This document shows positions 38,014-51,637 of a DNA stretch of 64,000 nt, piece after piece; the stretch's first letter is position 1, and the number at the start of each line of letters is the position of its first letter. The stretch covers positions 33,281,780 through 33,345,779 of the forward strand of contig OX637401.1 in the NCBI GenBank assembly GCA_951799425.1, read 5' to 3'. The notes under the pieces were generated by a model. It was not told where the DNA came from. It ran no database searches and worked only from the letters and a program-made list of their open reading frames with translations. The position numbers and the translations under genes are program-made. Origin of the DNA: Ilex aquifolium (taxonomy: Eukaryota; Streptophyta; Magnoliopsida; Aquifoliales; Aquifoliaceae).

Positions 38014-40283
38014 GTTATGTCAGAAATACTAAAGAATGGGAAATTACTTTTTTTTCGTAGTGGAGGGGATGGCCAACTATACCAAACTTCCATCACCATT
38101 TCGAACTTGTTAGAAGATGAATCACCAATTTTGATCTCAATATATTGGTTAGGGTTTCAAGTTCTCATTACAATGCCGCAAGAGTTAGCTCAATCCGAGT
38201 TCGGGAGAAACAGTTATGTCCGATATACTATTTCATTTTAAAGGTGGACTACTTATTACACCAAACTTGCGTTACAATAGAGCCCATGCTAGAGGATTTT
38301 TCATGACTTTTGATGTGAATAAAATGGTTAGGGATTCAAGAATTCTTTACAATGCAGCAAGAATCATCTTAATCAGAGACCGGAGTAAAAAGTTATGTCA
38401 GAAATACTAAAGAATGGGAAATTACTTTTTTTTCCTAGTGGAGGGGAATGGCCAACTATACCAAACTTCCATCACCATTTCGAACTTGTTAGAAGGTGAA
38501 TCACCAATTTTGATCTCAATATATTGGTTAGGGTTTCAAGTTCTCATTACAATGCCGCAAGAGTTAGCTCAATCCGAGTTCGGGAGAAAAAGTTATGTCC
38601 GATATACTATTTCATTTTAAAGGAGGACTACTTATTACACCAAACTTGCGTTACAATAGAGCCCATGCTAGAGGATTTTTCATGACTTTTGATGTGAATA
38701 AAATGGTTAGGGATTCAAGAATTCTTTACAATGCAGCAAGAATCATCTTAATCAGAGACCGGAGTAAAAAGTTATGTCAGAAATACTAAAGAATGGGAAA
38801 TTACTTTTTTTTCCTAGTGGAGGGGAATGGCCAACTATACCAAACTTCCATCACCATTTCGAACTTGTTAGAAGGTGAATCACCAATTTTGATCTCAATA
38901 TATTGGTTAGGGTTTCAAGTTCTCATTACAATGCCGCAAGAGTTAGCTCAATCCGAGTTCGGGAGAAAAAGTTATGTCCGATATACTATTTCATTTTAAA
39001 GGAGGACTACTTATTACACCAAACTTGCGTTACAATAGAGCCCATGCTAGAGGATTTTTCTTGACTTTTGATGTGAATAAAATGGTTAGGGATTCAAGAA
39101 TTCTTTACAATGCAGCAAGAATCATCTTAATCAGAGACCGGAGTAAAAAGTTATGTCAGAAATACTAAAGAATGGGAAATTACTTTTTATTCGTAGTGGA
39201 GGGGATGGCCAACTATACCAAACTTCCATCACCATTTCGAACTTGTTAGAAGGTGAATCACCAATTTTGATCTCAATATATTGGTTAGGGTTTCAAGTTC
39301 TCATTACAATGCCGCAAGAGTTAGCTCAATCCGAGTTCGGGAGAAAAAGTTATGTCCGATATACTATTTCATTTTAAAGGAGGACTACTTATTACACCAA
39401 ACTTGCGTTACAATAGAGCCCATGCTAGAGGATTTTTCATGACTTTTGATGTGAATAAAATGGTTAGGGATTCAAGAATTCTTTACAATGCAGCAAGAAT
39501 CATCTTAATCAGAGACCGGAGTAAAAAGTTATGTCAGAAATACTAAAGAATGGGAAATTACTTTTTTTTCGTAGTGGAGGGGATGGCCAACTATACCAAA
39601 CTTCCATCACCATTTCGAACTTGTTAGAAGGTGAATCACCAATTTTGATCTCAATATATTGGTTAGGGTTTCAAGTTCTCATTACAATGCCGCAAGAGTT
39701 AGCTCAATCCGAGTTCGGGAGAAAAAGTTATGTCCGATATACTATTTCATTTTAAAGGAGGACTACTTATTACACCAAACTTGCGTTACAATAGAGCCCA
39801 TGCTAGAGGATTTTTCATGACTTTTGATGTGAATAAAATGGTTAGGGATTCAAGAATTCTTTACAATGCAGCAAGAATCATCTTAATCAGAGACCGGAGT
39901 AAAAAGTTATGTCAGAAATACTAAAGAATGGGAAATTACTTTTTATTCATAGTGGAGGGGATGGCCAACTATACCAAACTTCCATCACCATTTCGAACTT
40001 GTTAGAAGGTGAATCACCAATTTTGATCTCAATATATTGGTTAGGGTTTCAAGTTCTCATTACAATGCCGCAAGAGTTAGCTCAATCCGAGTTCGGGAGA
40101 AAAAGTTATGTCCGACATACTATTTCATTTTAAAGGAGGACTACTTATTACACCAAACTTGCGTTACAATAGAGCCCATGCTAGAGGATTTTTCATGACT
40201 TTTGATGTGAATAAAATGGTTAGGGATTCAAGAATTCTTTACAATGCAGCAAGAATCATCTTATTTAGAGACCGGAGTAAAAA
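38014..40283 (+). repeat. 6-dimer HOR, copy 1 (2270 bp)
   Basis: The order is B1-A2, B2-A2, B2-A2 (private ttcttgac at ~39059), B3 (ttcgtag form)-A2, mosaic B1-A2, B3 (ttcatag) with gtccgacat, A1. The same order recurs at 40284 and 47476. Confidence 0.9.
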
Positions 40284-42553
40284 GTTATGTCAGAAATACT
40301 AAAGAATGGGAAATTACTTTTTTTTCGTAGTGGAGGGGATGGCCAACTATACCAAACTTCCATCACCATTTCGAACTTGTTAGAAGATGAATCACCAATT
40401 TTGATCTCAATATATTGGTTAGGGTTTCAAGTTCTCATTACAATGCCGCAAGAGTTAGCTCAATCCGAGTTCGGGAGAAACAGTTATGTCCGATATACTA
40501 TTTCATTTTAAAGGTGGACTACTTATTACACCAAACTTGCGTTACAATAGAGCCCATGCTAGAGGATTTTTCATGAATTTTGATGTGAATAAAATGGTTA
40601 GGGATTCAAGAATTCTTTACAATGCAGCAAGAATCATCTTAATCAGAGACCGGAGTAAAAAGTTATGTCAGAAATACTAAAGAATGGGAAATTACTTTTT
40701 TTTCCTAGTGGAGGGGAATGGCCAACTATACCAAACTTCCATCACCATTTCGAACTTGTTAGAAGGTGAATCACCAATTTTGATCTCAATATATTGGTTA
40801 GGGTTTCAAGTTCTCATTACAATGCCGCAAGAGTTAGCTCAATCCGAGTTCGGGAGAAAAAGTTATGTCCGATATACTATTTCATTTTAAAGGAGGACTA
40901 CTTATTACACCAAACTTGCGTTACAATAGAGCCCATGCTAGAGGATTTTTCATGACTTTTGATGTGAATAAAATGGTTAGGGATTCAAGAATTCTTTACA
41001 ATGCAGCAAGAATCATCTTAATCAGAGACCGGAGTAAAAAGTTATGTCAGAAATACTAAAGAATGGGAAATTACTTTTTTTTCCTAGTGGAGGGGAATGG
41101 CCAACTATACCAAACTTCCATCACCATTTCGAACTTGTTAGAAGGTGAATCACCAATTTTGATCTCAATATATTGGTTAGGGTTTCAAGTTCTCATTACA
41201 ATGCCGCAAGAGTTAGCTCAATCCGAGTTCGGGAGAAAAAGTTATGTCCGATATACTATTTCATTTTAAAGGAGGACTACTTATTACACCAAACTTGCGT
41301 TACAATAGAGCCCATGCTAGAGGATTTTTCATGACTTTTGATGTGAATAAAATGGTTAGGGATTCAAGAATTCTTTACAATGCAGCAAGAATCATCTTAA
41401 TCAGAGACCGGAGTAAAAAGTTATGTCAGAAATACTAAAGAATGGGAAATTACTTTTTATTCATAGTGGAGGGGATGGCCAACTATACCAAACTTCCATC
41501 ACCATTTCGAACTTGTTAGAAGGTGAATCACCAATTTTGATCTCAATATATTGGTTAGGGTTTCAAGTTCTCATTACAATGCCGCAAGAGTTAGCTCAAT
41601 CCGAGTTCGGGAGAAAAAGTTATGTCCGACATACTATTTCATTTTAAAGGAGGACTACTTATTACACCAAACTTGCGTTACAATAGAGCCCATGCTAGAG
41701 GATTTTTCATGACTTTTGATGTGAATAAAATGGTTAGGGATTCAAGAATTCTTTACAATGCAGCAAGAATCATCTTAATCAGAGACCGGAGTAAAAAGTT
41801 ATGTCAGAAATACTAAAGAATGGGAAATTACTTTTTTTTCGTAGTGGAGGGGATGGCCAACTATACCAAACTTCCATCACCATTTCGAACTTGTTAGAAG
41901 GTGAATCACCAATTTTGATCTCAATATATTGGTTAGGGTTTCAAGTTCTCATTACAATGCCGCAAGAGTTAGCTCAATCCGAGTTCGGGAGAAAAAGTTA
42001 TGTCCGATATACTATTTCATTTTAAAGGAGGACTACTTATTACACCAAACTTGCGTTACAATAGAGCCCATGCTAGAGGATTTTTCATGACTTTTGATGT
42101 GAATAAAATGGTTAGGGATTCAAGAATTCTTTACAATGCAGCAAGAATCATCTTAATCAGAGACCGGAGTAAAAAGTTATGTCAGAAATACTAAAGAATG
42201 GGAAATTACTTTTTATTCATAGTGGAGGGGATGGCCAACTATACCAAACTTCCATCACCATTTCGAACTTGTTAGAAGGTGAATCACCAATTTTGATCTC
42301 AATATATTGGTTAGGGTTTCAAGTTCTCATTACAATGCCGCAAGAGTTAGCTCAATCCGAGTTCGGGAGAAAAAGTTATGTCCGACATACTATTTCATTT
42401 TAAAGGAGGACTACTTATTACACCAAACTTGCGTTACAATAGAGCCCATGCTAGAGGATTTTTCATGACTTTTGATGTGAATAAAATGGTTAGGGATTCA
42501 AGAATTCTTTACAATGCAGCAAGAATCATCTTATTTAGAGACCGGAGTAAAAA
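40284..42553 (+). repeat. 6-dimer HOR, copy 2 (2270 bp)
   Basis: It follows the same order as 38014-40283, but dimer 4 carries the ttcatag B3 with gtccgacat, like dimer 6. A B3 type has therefore been copied from one position of the HOR to another. A private catgaatttt lies at ~40573. Confidence 0.88.
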
Positions 42554-43689
42554 GTTATGTCAGAAATACTAAAGAATGGGAAATTACTTTTTTTTCGTAG
42601 TGGAGGGGATGGCCAACTATACCAAACTTCCATCACCATTTCGAACTTGTTAGAAGATGAATCACCAATTTTGATCTCAATATATTGGTTAGGGTTTCAA
42701 GTTCTCATTACAATGCCGCAAGAGTTAGCTCAATCCGAGTTCGGGAGAAACAGTTATGTCCGATATACTATTTCATTTTAAAGGTGGACTACTTATTACA
42801 CCAAACTTGCGTTACAATAGAGCCCATGCTAGAGGATTTTTCATGACTTTTGATGTGAATAAAATGGTTAGGGATTCAAGAATTCTTTACAATGCAGCAA
42901 GAATCATCTTAATCAGAGACCGGAGTAAAAAGTTATGTCAGAAATACTAAAGAATGGGAAATTACTTTTTTTTCCTAGTGGAGGGGAATGGCCAACTATA
43001 CCAAACTTCCATCACCATTTCGAACTTGTTAGAAGGTGAATCACCAATTTTGATCTCAATATATTGGTTAGGGTTTCAAGTTCTCATTACAATGCCGCAA
43101 GAGTTAGCTCAATCCGAGTTCGGGAGAAAAAGTTATGTCCGATATACTATTTCATTTTAAAGGAGGACTACTTATTACACCAAACTTGCGTTACAATAGA
43201 GCCCATGCTAGAGGATTTTTCATGACTTTTGATGTGAATAAAATGGTTAGGGATTCAAGAATTCTTTACAATGCAGCAAGAATCATCTTAATCAGAGACC
43301 GGAGTAAAAAGTTATGTCAGAAATACTAAAGAATGGGAAATTACTTTTTTTTCCTAGTGGAGGGGAATGGCCAACTATACCAAACTTCCATCACCATTTC
43401 GAACTTGTTAGAAGGTGAATCACCAATTTTGATCTCAATATATTGGTTAGGGTTTCAAGTTCTCATTACAATGCCGCAAGAGTTAGCTCAATCCGAGTTC
43501 GGGAGAAAAAGTTATGTCCGACATACTATTTCATTTTAAAGGAGGACTACTTATTACACCAAACTTGCGTTACAATAGAGCCCATGCTAGAGGATTTTTC
43601 ATGACTTTTGATGTGAATAAAATGGTTAGGGATTCAAGAATTCTTTACAATGCAGCAAGAATCATCTTATTTAGAGACCGGAGTAAAAA
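42554..43689 (+). repeat. 3-dimer cassette (1136 bp)
   Basis: B1-A2, B2-A2, then B2 with gtccgacat joined to A1. The gtccgacat mark at ~43518 normally belongs to the last B3 of the 6-dimer HOR. This fits a 6-dimer copy that lost three dimers with the join inside the last B half. Confidence 0.83.
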
Positions 43690-45203
43690 GTTATGTCAGA
43701 AATACTAAAGAATGGGAAATTACTTTTTTTTCGTAGTGGAGGGGATGGCCAACTATACCAAACTTCCATCACCATTTCGAACTTGTTCGAAGATGAATCA
43801 CCAATTTTGATCTCAATATATTGGTTAGGGTTTCAAGTTCTCATTACAATGCCGCAAGAGTTAGCTCAATCCGAGTTCGGGAGAAACAGTTATGTCCGAT
43901 ATACTATTTCATTTTAAAGGTGGACTACTTATTACACCAAACTTGCGTTACAATAGAGCCCATGCTAGAGGATTTTTCATGACTTTTGATGTGAATAAAA
44001 TGGTTAGGGATTCAAGAATTCTTTACAATGCAGCAAGAATCATCTTAATCAGAGACCGGAGTAAAAAGTTATGTCAGAAATACTAAAGAATGGGAAATTA
44101 CTTTTTTTTCCTAGTGGAGGGGAATGGCCAACTATACCAAACTTCCATCACCATTTCGAACTTGTTAGAAGGTGAATCACCAATTTTGATCTCAATATAT
44201 TGGTTAGGGTTTCAAGTTCTCATTACAATGCCGCAAGAGTTAGCTCAATCCGAGTTCGGGAGAAAAAGTTATGTCCGATATACTATTTCATTTTAAAGGA
44301 GGACTACTTATTACACCAAACTTGCGTTACAATAGAGCCCATGCTAGAGGATTTTTCATGACTTTTGATGTGAATAAAATGGTTAGGGATTCAAGAATTC
44401 TTTACAATGCAGCAAGAATCATCTTAATCAGAGACCGGAGTAAAAAGTTATGTCAGAAATACTAAAGAATGGGAAATTACTTTTTTTTCCTAGTGGAGGG
44501 GAATGGCCAACTATACCAAACTTCCATCACCATTTCGAACTTGTTAGAAGGTGAATCACCAATTTTGATCTCAATATATTGGTTAGGGTTTCAAGTTCTC
44601 ATTACAATGCCGCAAGAGTTAGCTCAATCCGAGTTCGGGAGAAAAAGTTATGTCCGATATACTATTTCATTTTAAAGGAGGACTACTTATTACACCAAAC
44701 TTGCGTTACAATAGAGCCCATGCTAGAGGATTTTTCATGACTTTTGATGTGATTAAAATGGTTAGGGATTCAAGAATTCTTTACAATGCAGCAAGAATCA
44801 TCTTAATCAGAGACCGGAGTAAAAAGTTATGTCAGAAATACTAAAGAATGGGAAATTACTTTTTATTCTTAGTGGAGGGGATGGCCAACTATACCAAACT
44901 TTCATCACCATTTCGAACTTGTTAGAAGGTGAATCACCAATTTTGATCTCAATATATTGGTTAGGGTTTCAAGTTCTCATTACAATGCCGCAAGAGTTAG
45001 CTCAATCCGAGTTCGGGAGAAAAAGTTATGTCCGATATACTATTTCATTTTAAAGGAGGACTACTTATTACACCAAACTTGCGTTACAATAGAGCCCATG
45101 CTAGAGGATTTTTCATGACTTTTGATGTGAATAAAATGGTTAGGGATTCAAGAATTCTTTACAATGCAGCAAGAATCATCTTATTTAGAGACCGGAGTAA
45201 AAA
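43690..45203 (+). repeat. 4-dimer cassette with gtgattaaa and aactttc marks (1514 bp)
   Basis: B1 (private cttgttcgaag, ~43785), B2, B2 followed by an A half with gtgattaaa (~44750), then B3 (cttag) with aactttcatc (~44897) and A1. The gtgattaaa and aactttc pair recurs at ~50807/50953 and ~52699/52845, so this cassette is the template or sibling of those later ones. Confidence 0.87.
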
Positions 45204-46339
45204 GTTATGTCAGAAATACTAAAGAATGGGAAATTACTTTTTTTTCGTAGTGGAGGGGATGGCCAACTATACCAAACTTCCATCACCATTTCGAACTTGT
45301 TAGAAGGTGAATCACCAATTTTGATCTCAATATATTGGTTAGGGTTTCAAGTTCTCATTACAATGCCGCAAGAGTTAGCTCAATCCGAGTTCGGGAGAAA
45401 AAGTTATGTCCGATATACTATTTCATTTTAAAGGAGGACTACTTATTACACCAAACTTGCGTTACAATAGAGCCCATGCTAGAGGATTTTTCATGACTTT
45501 TGATGTGAATAAAATGGTTAGGGATTCAAGAATTCTTTACAATGCAGCAAGAATCATCTTAATCAGAGACCGGAGTAAAAAGTTATGTCAGAAATACTAA
45601 AGAATGGGAAATTACTTTTTTTTCCTAGTGGAGGGGAATGGCCAACTATACCAAACTTCCATCACCATTTCGAACTTGTTAGAAGGTGAATCACCAATTT
45701 TGATCTCAATATATTGGTTAGGGTTTCAAGTTCTAATTACAATGCCGCAAGAGTTAGCTCAATCCGAGTTCGGGAGAAACAGTTATGTCCGATATACTAT
45801 TTCATTTTAAAGGTGGACTACTTATTACACCAAACTTGCGTTACAATAGAGCCCATACTAGAGGATTTTTCATGACTTTTGATGTGAATAAAATGGTTAG
45901 GGATTCAAGAATTCTTTACAATGCAGCAAGAATCATCTTAATCAGAGACCGGAGTAAAAAGTTATGTCAGAAATACTAAAGAATGGGAAATTACTTTTTT
46001 TTCCTAGTGGAGGGGAATGGCACCCTATACCAAACATCCATCACCATTTCGAACTTGTTAGAAGGTGAATCACCAATTTTGATCTCAATATATTGGTTAG
46101 GGTTTCAAGTTCTCATTACAATGCCGCAAGAGTTAGCTCAATCCGAGTTCGGGAGAAAAAGTTATGTCCGACATACTATTTCATTTTAAAGGAGGACTAC
46201 TTATTACACCAAACTTGCGTTACAATAGAGCCCATGCTAGAGGATTTTTCATGACTTTTGATGTGAATAAAATGGTTAGGGATTCAAGAATTCTTTACAA
46301 TGCAGCAAGAATCATCTTATTTAGAGACCGGAGTAAAAA
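45204..46339 (+). repeat. Mosaic 3-dimer cassette carrying a 9-dimer-HOR fragment (1136 bp)
   Basis: The first dimer (mosaic B1-A2) belongs to the surrounding 6-dimer family. From 45582 to 46339 the marks gttctaatt (~45731), catactag (~45855), ggcaccc (~46020) and gtccgacat (~46169) match the end of the 9-dimer HOR at 36120-36877, 9462 bp (25 dimers) upstream. Confidence 0.87.
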
Positions 46340-47475
46340 GTTATGTCAGAAATACTAAAGAATGGGAAATTACTTTTTTTTCGTAGTGGAGGGGATGGCC
46401 AACTATACCAAACTTCCATCACCATTTCGAACTTGTTAGAAGATGAATCACCAATTTTGATCTCAATATATTGGTTAGGGTTTCAAGTTCTCATTACAAT
46501 GCCGCAAGAGTTAGCTCAATCCGAGTTCGGGAGAAACAGTTATGTCCGATATACTATTTCATTTTAAAGGTGGACTACTTATTACACCAAACTTGCGTTA
46601 CAATAGAGCCCATGCTAGAGGATTTTTCATGACTTTTGATGTGAATAAAATGGTTAGGGATTCAAGAATTCTTTACAATGCAGCAAGAATCATCTTAATC
46701 AGAGACCGGAGTAAAAAGTTATGTCAGAAATACTAAAGAATGGGAAATTACTTTTTTTTCCTAGTGGAGGGGAATGGCCAACTATACCAAACTTCCATCA
46801 CCATTTCGAACTTGTTAGAAGGTGAATCACCAATTTTGATCTCAATATATTGGTTAGGGTTTCAAGTTCTCATTACAATGCCGCAAGAGTTAGCTCAATC
46901 CGAGTTCGGGAGAAAAAGTTATGTCCGATATACTATTTCATTTTAAAGGAGGACTACTTATTACACCAAACTTGCGTTACAATAGAGCCCATGCTAGAGG
47001 ATTTTTCATGACTTTTGATGTGAATAAAATGGTTAGGGATTCAAGAATTCTTTACAATGCAGCAAGAATCATCTTAATCAGAGACCGGAGTAAAAAGTTA
47101 TGTCAGAAATACTAAAGAATGGGAAATTACTTTTTTTTCCTAGTGGAGGGGAATGGCCAACTATACCAAACTTCCATCACCATTTCGAACTTGTTAGAAG
47201 GTGAATCACCAATTTTGATCTCAATATATTGGTTAGGGTTTCAAGTTCTCATTACAATGCCGCAAGAGTTAGCTCAATCCGAGTTCGGGAGAAAAAGTTA
47301 TGTCCGATATACTATTTCATTTTAAAGGAGGACTACTTATTACACCAAACTTGCGTTACAATAGAGCCCATGCTAGAGGATTTTTCATGACTTTTGATGT
47401 GAATAAAATGGTTAGGGATTCAAGAATTCTTTACAATGCAGCAAGAATCATCTTATTTAGAGACCGGAGTAAAAA
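46340..47475 (+). repeat. 3-dimer cassette B1-A2, B2-A2, B2-A1 (1136 bp)
   Basis: It has the same composition as 36878-38013. Both follow directly after an end-fragment of the 9-dimer HOR, so the pair (HOR end plus this cassette) appears to have moved or been duplicated together. Confidence 0.83.
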
Positions 47476-49745
47476 GTTATGTCAGAAATACTAAAGAATG
47501 GGAAATTACTTTTTTTTCGTAGTGGAGGGGATGGCCAACTATACCAAACTTCCATCACCATTTCGAACTTGTTAGAAGATGAATCACCAATTTTGATCTC
47601 AATATATTGGTTAGGGTTTCAAGTTCTCATTACAATGCCGCAAGAGTTAGCTCAATCCGAGTTCGGGAGAAACAGTTATGTCCGATATACTATTTCATTT
47701 TAAAGGTGGACTACTTATTACACCAAACTTGCGTTACAATAGAGCCCATGCTAGAGGATTTTTCATGACTTTTGATGTGAATAAAATGGTTAGGGATTCA
47801 AGAATTCTTTACAATGCAGCAAGAATCATCTTAATCAGAGACCGGAGTAAAAAGTTATGTCAGAAATACTAAAGAATGGGAAATTACTTTTTTTTCCTAG
47901 TGGAGGGGAATGGCCAACTATACCAAACTTCCATCACCATTTCGAACTTGTTAGAAGGTGAATCACCAATTTTGATCTCAATATATTGGTTAGGGTTTCA
48001 AGTTCTCATTACAATGCCGCAAGAGTTAGCTCAATCCGAGTTCGGGAGAAAAAGTTATGTCCGATATACTATTTCATTTTAAAGGAGGACTACTTATTAC
48101 ACCAAACTTGCGTTACAATAGAGCCCATGCTAGAGGATTTTTCATGACTTTTGATGTGAATAAAATGGTTAGGGATTCAAGAATTCTTTACAATGCAGCA
48201 AGAATCATCTTAATCAGAGACCGGAGTAAAAAGTTATGTCAGAAATACTAAAGAATGGGAAATTACTTTTTTTTCCTAGTGGAGGGGAATGGCCAACTAT
48301 ACCAAACTTCCATCACCATTTCGAACTTGTTAGAAGGTGAATCACCAATTTTGATCTCAATATATTGGTTAGGGTTTCAAGTTCTCATTACAATGCCGCA
48401 AGAGTTAGCTCAATCCGAGTTCGGGAGAAAAAGTTATGTCCGATATACTATTTCATTTTAAAGGAGGACTACTTATTACACCAAACTTGCGTTACAATAG
48501 AGCCCATGCTAGAGGATTTTTCATGACTTTTGATGTGAATAAAATGGTTAGGGATTCAAGAATTCTTTACAATGCAGCAAGAATCATCTTAATCAGAGAC
48601 CGGAGTAAAAAGTTATGTCAGAAATACTAAAGAATGGGAAATTACTTTTTATTCGTAGTGGAGGGGATGGCCAACTATACCAAACTTCCATCACCATTTC
48701 GAACTTGTTAGAAGGTGAATCACCAATTTTGATCTCAATATATTGGTTAGGGTTTCAAGTTCTCATTACAATGCCGCAAGAGTTAGCTCAATCCGAGTTC
48801 GGGAGAAAAAGTTATGTCCGATATACTATTTCATTTTAAAGGAGGACTACTTATTACACCAAACTTGCGTTACAATAGAGCCCATGCTAGAGGATTTTTC
48901 ATGACTTTTGATGTGAATAAAATGGTTAGGGATTCAAGAATTCTTTACAATGCAGCAAGAATCATCTTAATCAGAGACCGGAGTAAAAAGTTATGTCAGA
49001 AATACTAAAGAATGGGAAATTACTTTTTTTTCGTAGTGGAGGGGATGGCCAACTATACCAAACTTTCATCACCATTTCGAACTTGTTAGAAGGTGAATCA
49101 CCAATTTTGATCTCAATATATTGGTTAGGGTTTCAAGTTCTCATTACAATGCCGCAAGAGTTAGCTCAATCCGAGTTCGGGAGAAAAAGTTATGTCCGAT
49201 ATACTATTTCATTTTAAAGGAGGACTACTTATTACACCAAACTTGCGTTACAATAGAGCCCATGCTAGAGGATTTTTCATGACTTTTGATGTGAATAAAA
49301 TGGTTAGGGATTCAAGAATTCTTTACAATGCAGCAAGAATCATCTTAATCAGAGACCGGAGTAAAAAGTTATGTCAGAAATACTAAAGAATGGGAAATTA
49401 CTTTTTATTCATAGTGGAGGGGATGGCCAACTATACCAAACTTCCATCACCATTTCGAACTTGTTAGAAGGTGAATCACCAATTTTGATCTCAATATATT
49501 GGTTAGGGTTTCAAGTTCTCATTACAATGCCGCAAGAGTTAGCTCAATCCGAGTTCGGGAGAAAAAGTTATGTCCGACATACTATTTCATTTTAAAGGAG
49601 GACTACTTATTACACCAAACTTGCGTTACAATAGAGCCCATGCTAGAGGATTTTTCATGACTTTTGATGTGAATAAAATGGTTAGGGATTCAAGAATTCT
49701 TTACAATGCAGCAAGAATCATCTTATTTAGAGACCGGAGTAAAAA
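47476..49745 (+). repeat. 6-dimer HOR, copy 3 (2270 bp)
   Basis: It has the same subtype order as 38014-40283, including the ttcgtag B3 in dimer 4 and gtccgacat in dimer 6. It differs in lacking ttcttgac and in carrying aactttcatc (~49063) in the mosaic B1. Confidence 0.88.
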
Positions 49746-51637
49746 GTTATGTCAGAAATACTAAAGAATGGGAAATTACTTTTTTTTCGTAGTGGAGGGG
49801 ATGGCCAACTATACCAAACTTCCATCACCATTTCGAACTTGTTAGAAGATGAATCACCAATTTTGATCTCAATATATTGGTTAGGGTTTCAAGTTCTCAT
49901 TACAATGCCGCAAGAGTTAGCTCAATCCGAGTTCGGGAGAAACAGTTATGTCCGATATACTATTTCATTTTAAAGGTGGACTACTTATTACACCAAACTT
50001 GCGTTACAATAGAGCCCATGCTAGAGGATTTTTCATGACTTTTGATGTGAATAAAATGGTTAGGGATTCAAGAATTCTTTACAATGCAGCAAGAATCATC
50101 TTAATCAGAGACCGGAGTAAAAAGTTATGTCAGAAATACTAAAGAATGGGAAATTACTTTTTTTTCCTAGTGGAGGGGAATGGCCAACTATACCAAACTT
50201 CCATCACCATTTCGAACTTGTTAGAAGGTGAATCACCAATTTTGATCTCAATATATTGGTTAGGGTTTCAAGTTCTCATTACAATGCCGCAAGAGTTAGC
50301 TCAATCCGAGTTCGGGAGAAAAAGTTATGTCCGATATACTATTTCATTTTAAAGGAGGACTACTTATTACACCAAACTTGCGTTACAATAGAGCCCATGC
50401 TAGAGGATTTTTCATGACTTTTGATGTGAATAAAATGGTTAGGGATTCAAGAATTCTTTACAATGCAGCAAGAATCATCTTAATCAGAGACCGGAGTAAA
50501 AAGTTATGTCAGAAATACTAAAGAATGGGAAATTACTTTTTTTTCCTAGTGGAGGGGAATGGCCAACTATACCAAACTTCCATCACCATTTCGAACTTGT
50601 TAGAAGGTGAATCACCAATTTTGATCTCAATATATTGGTTAGGGTTTCAAGTTCTCATTACAATGCCGCAAGAGTTAGCTCAATCCGAGTTCGGGAGAAA
50701 AAGTTATGTCCGATATACTATTTCATTTTAAAGGAGGACTACTTATTACACCAAACTTGCGTTACAATAGAGCCCATGCTAGAGGATTTTTCATGACTTT
50801 TGATGTGATTAAAATGGTTAGGGATTCAAGAATTCTTTACAATGCAGCAAGAATCATCTTAATCAGAGACCGGAGTAAAAAGTTATGTCAGAAATACTAA
50901 AGAATGGGAAATTACTTTTTATTCTTAGTGGAGGGGATGGCCAACTATACCAAACTTTCATCACCATTTCGAACTTGTTAGAAGGTGAATCACCAATTTT
51001 GATCTCAATATATTGGTTAGGGTTTCAAGTTCTCATTACAATGCCGCAAGAGTTAGCTCAATCCGAGTTCGGGAGAAAAAGTTATGTCCGATATACTATT
51101 TCATTTTAAAGGAGGACTACTTATTACACCAAACTTGCGTTACAATAGAGCCCATGCTAGAGGATTTTTCATGACTTTTGATGTGAATAAAATGGTTAGG
51201 GATTCAAGAATTCTTTACAATGCAGCAAGAATCATCTTAATCAGAGACCGGAGTAAAAAGTTATGTCAGAAATACTAAAGAATGGGAAATTACTTTTTAT
51301 TCATAGTGGAGGGGATGGCCAACTATACCAAACTTCCATCACCATTTCGAACTTGTTAGAAGGTGAATCACCAATTTTGATCTCAATATATTGGTTAGGG
51401 TTTCAAGTTCTCATTACAATGCCGCAAGAGTTAGCTCAATCCGAGTTCGGGAGAAAAAGTTATGTCCGACATACTATTTCATTTTAAAGGAGGACTACTT
51501 ATTACACCAAACTTGCGTTACAATAGAGCCCATGCTAGAGGATTTTTCATGACTTTTGATGTGAATAAAATGGTTAGGGATTCAAGAATTCTTTACAATG
51601 CAGCAAGAATCATCTTATTTAGAGACCGGAGTAAAAA
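49746..51637 (+). repeat. 5-dimer derivative of the 6-dimer HOR (1892 bp)
   Basis: B1, B2, B2 with gtgattaaa, B3 (cttag) with aactttc, then directly A2, B3 (ttcatag, gtccgacat) and A1. Compared with 51638-53907, one dimer (the A1/mosaic-B1 step) is missing after the aactttc B3. This is a one-dimer contraction. Confidence 0.86.
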
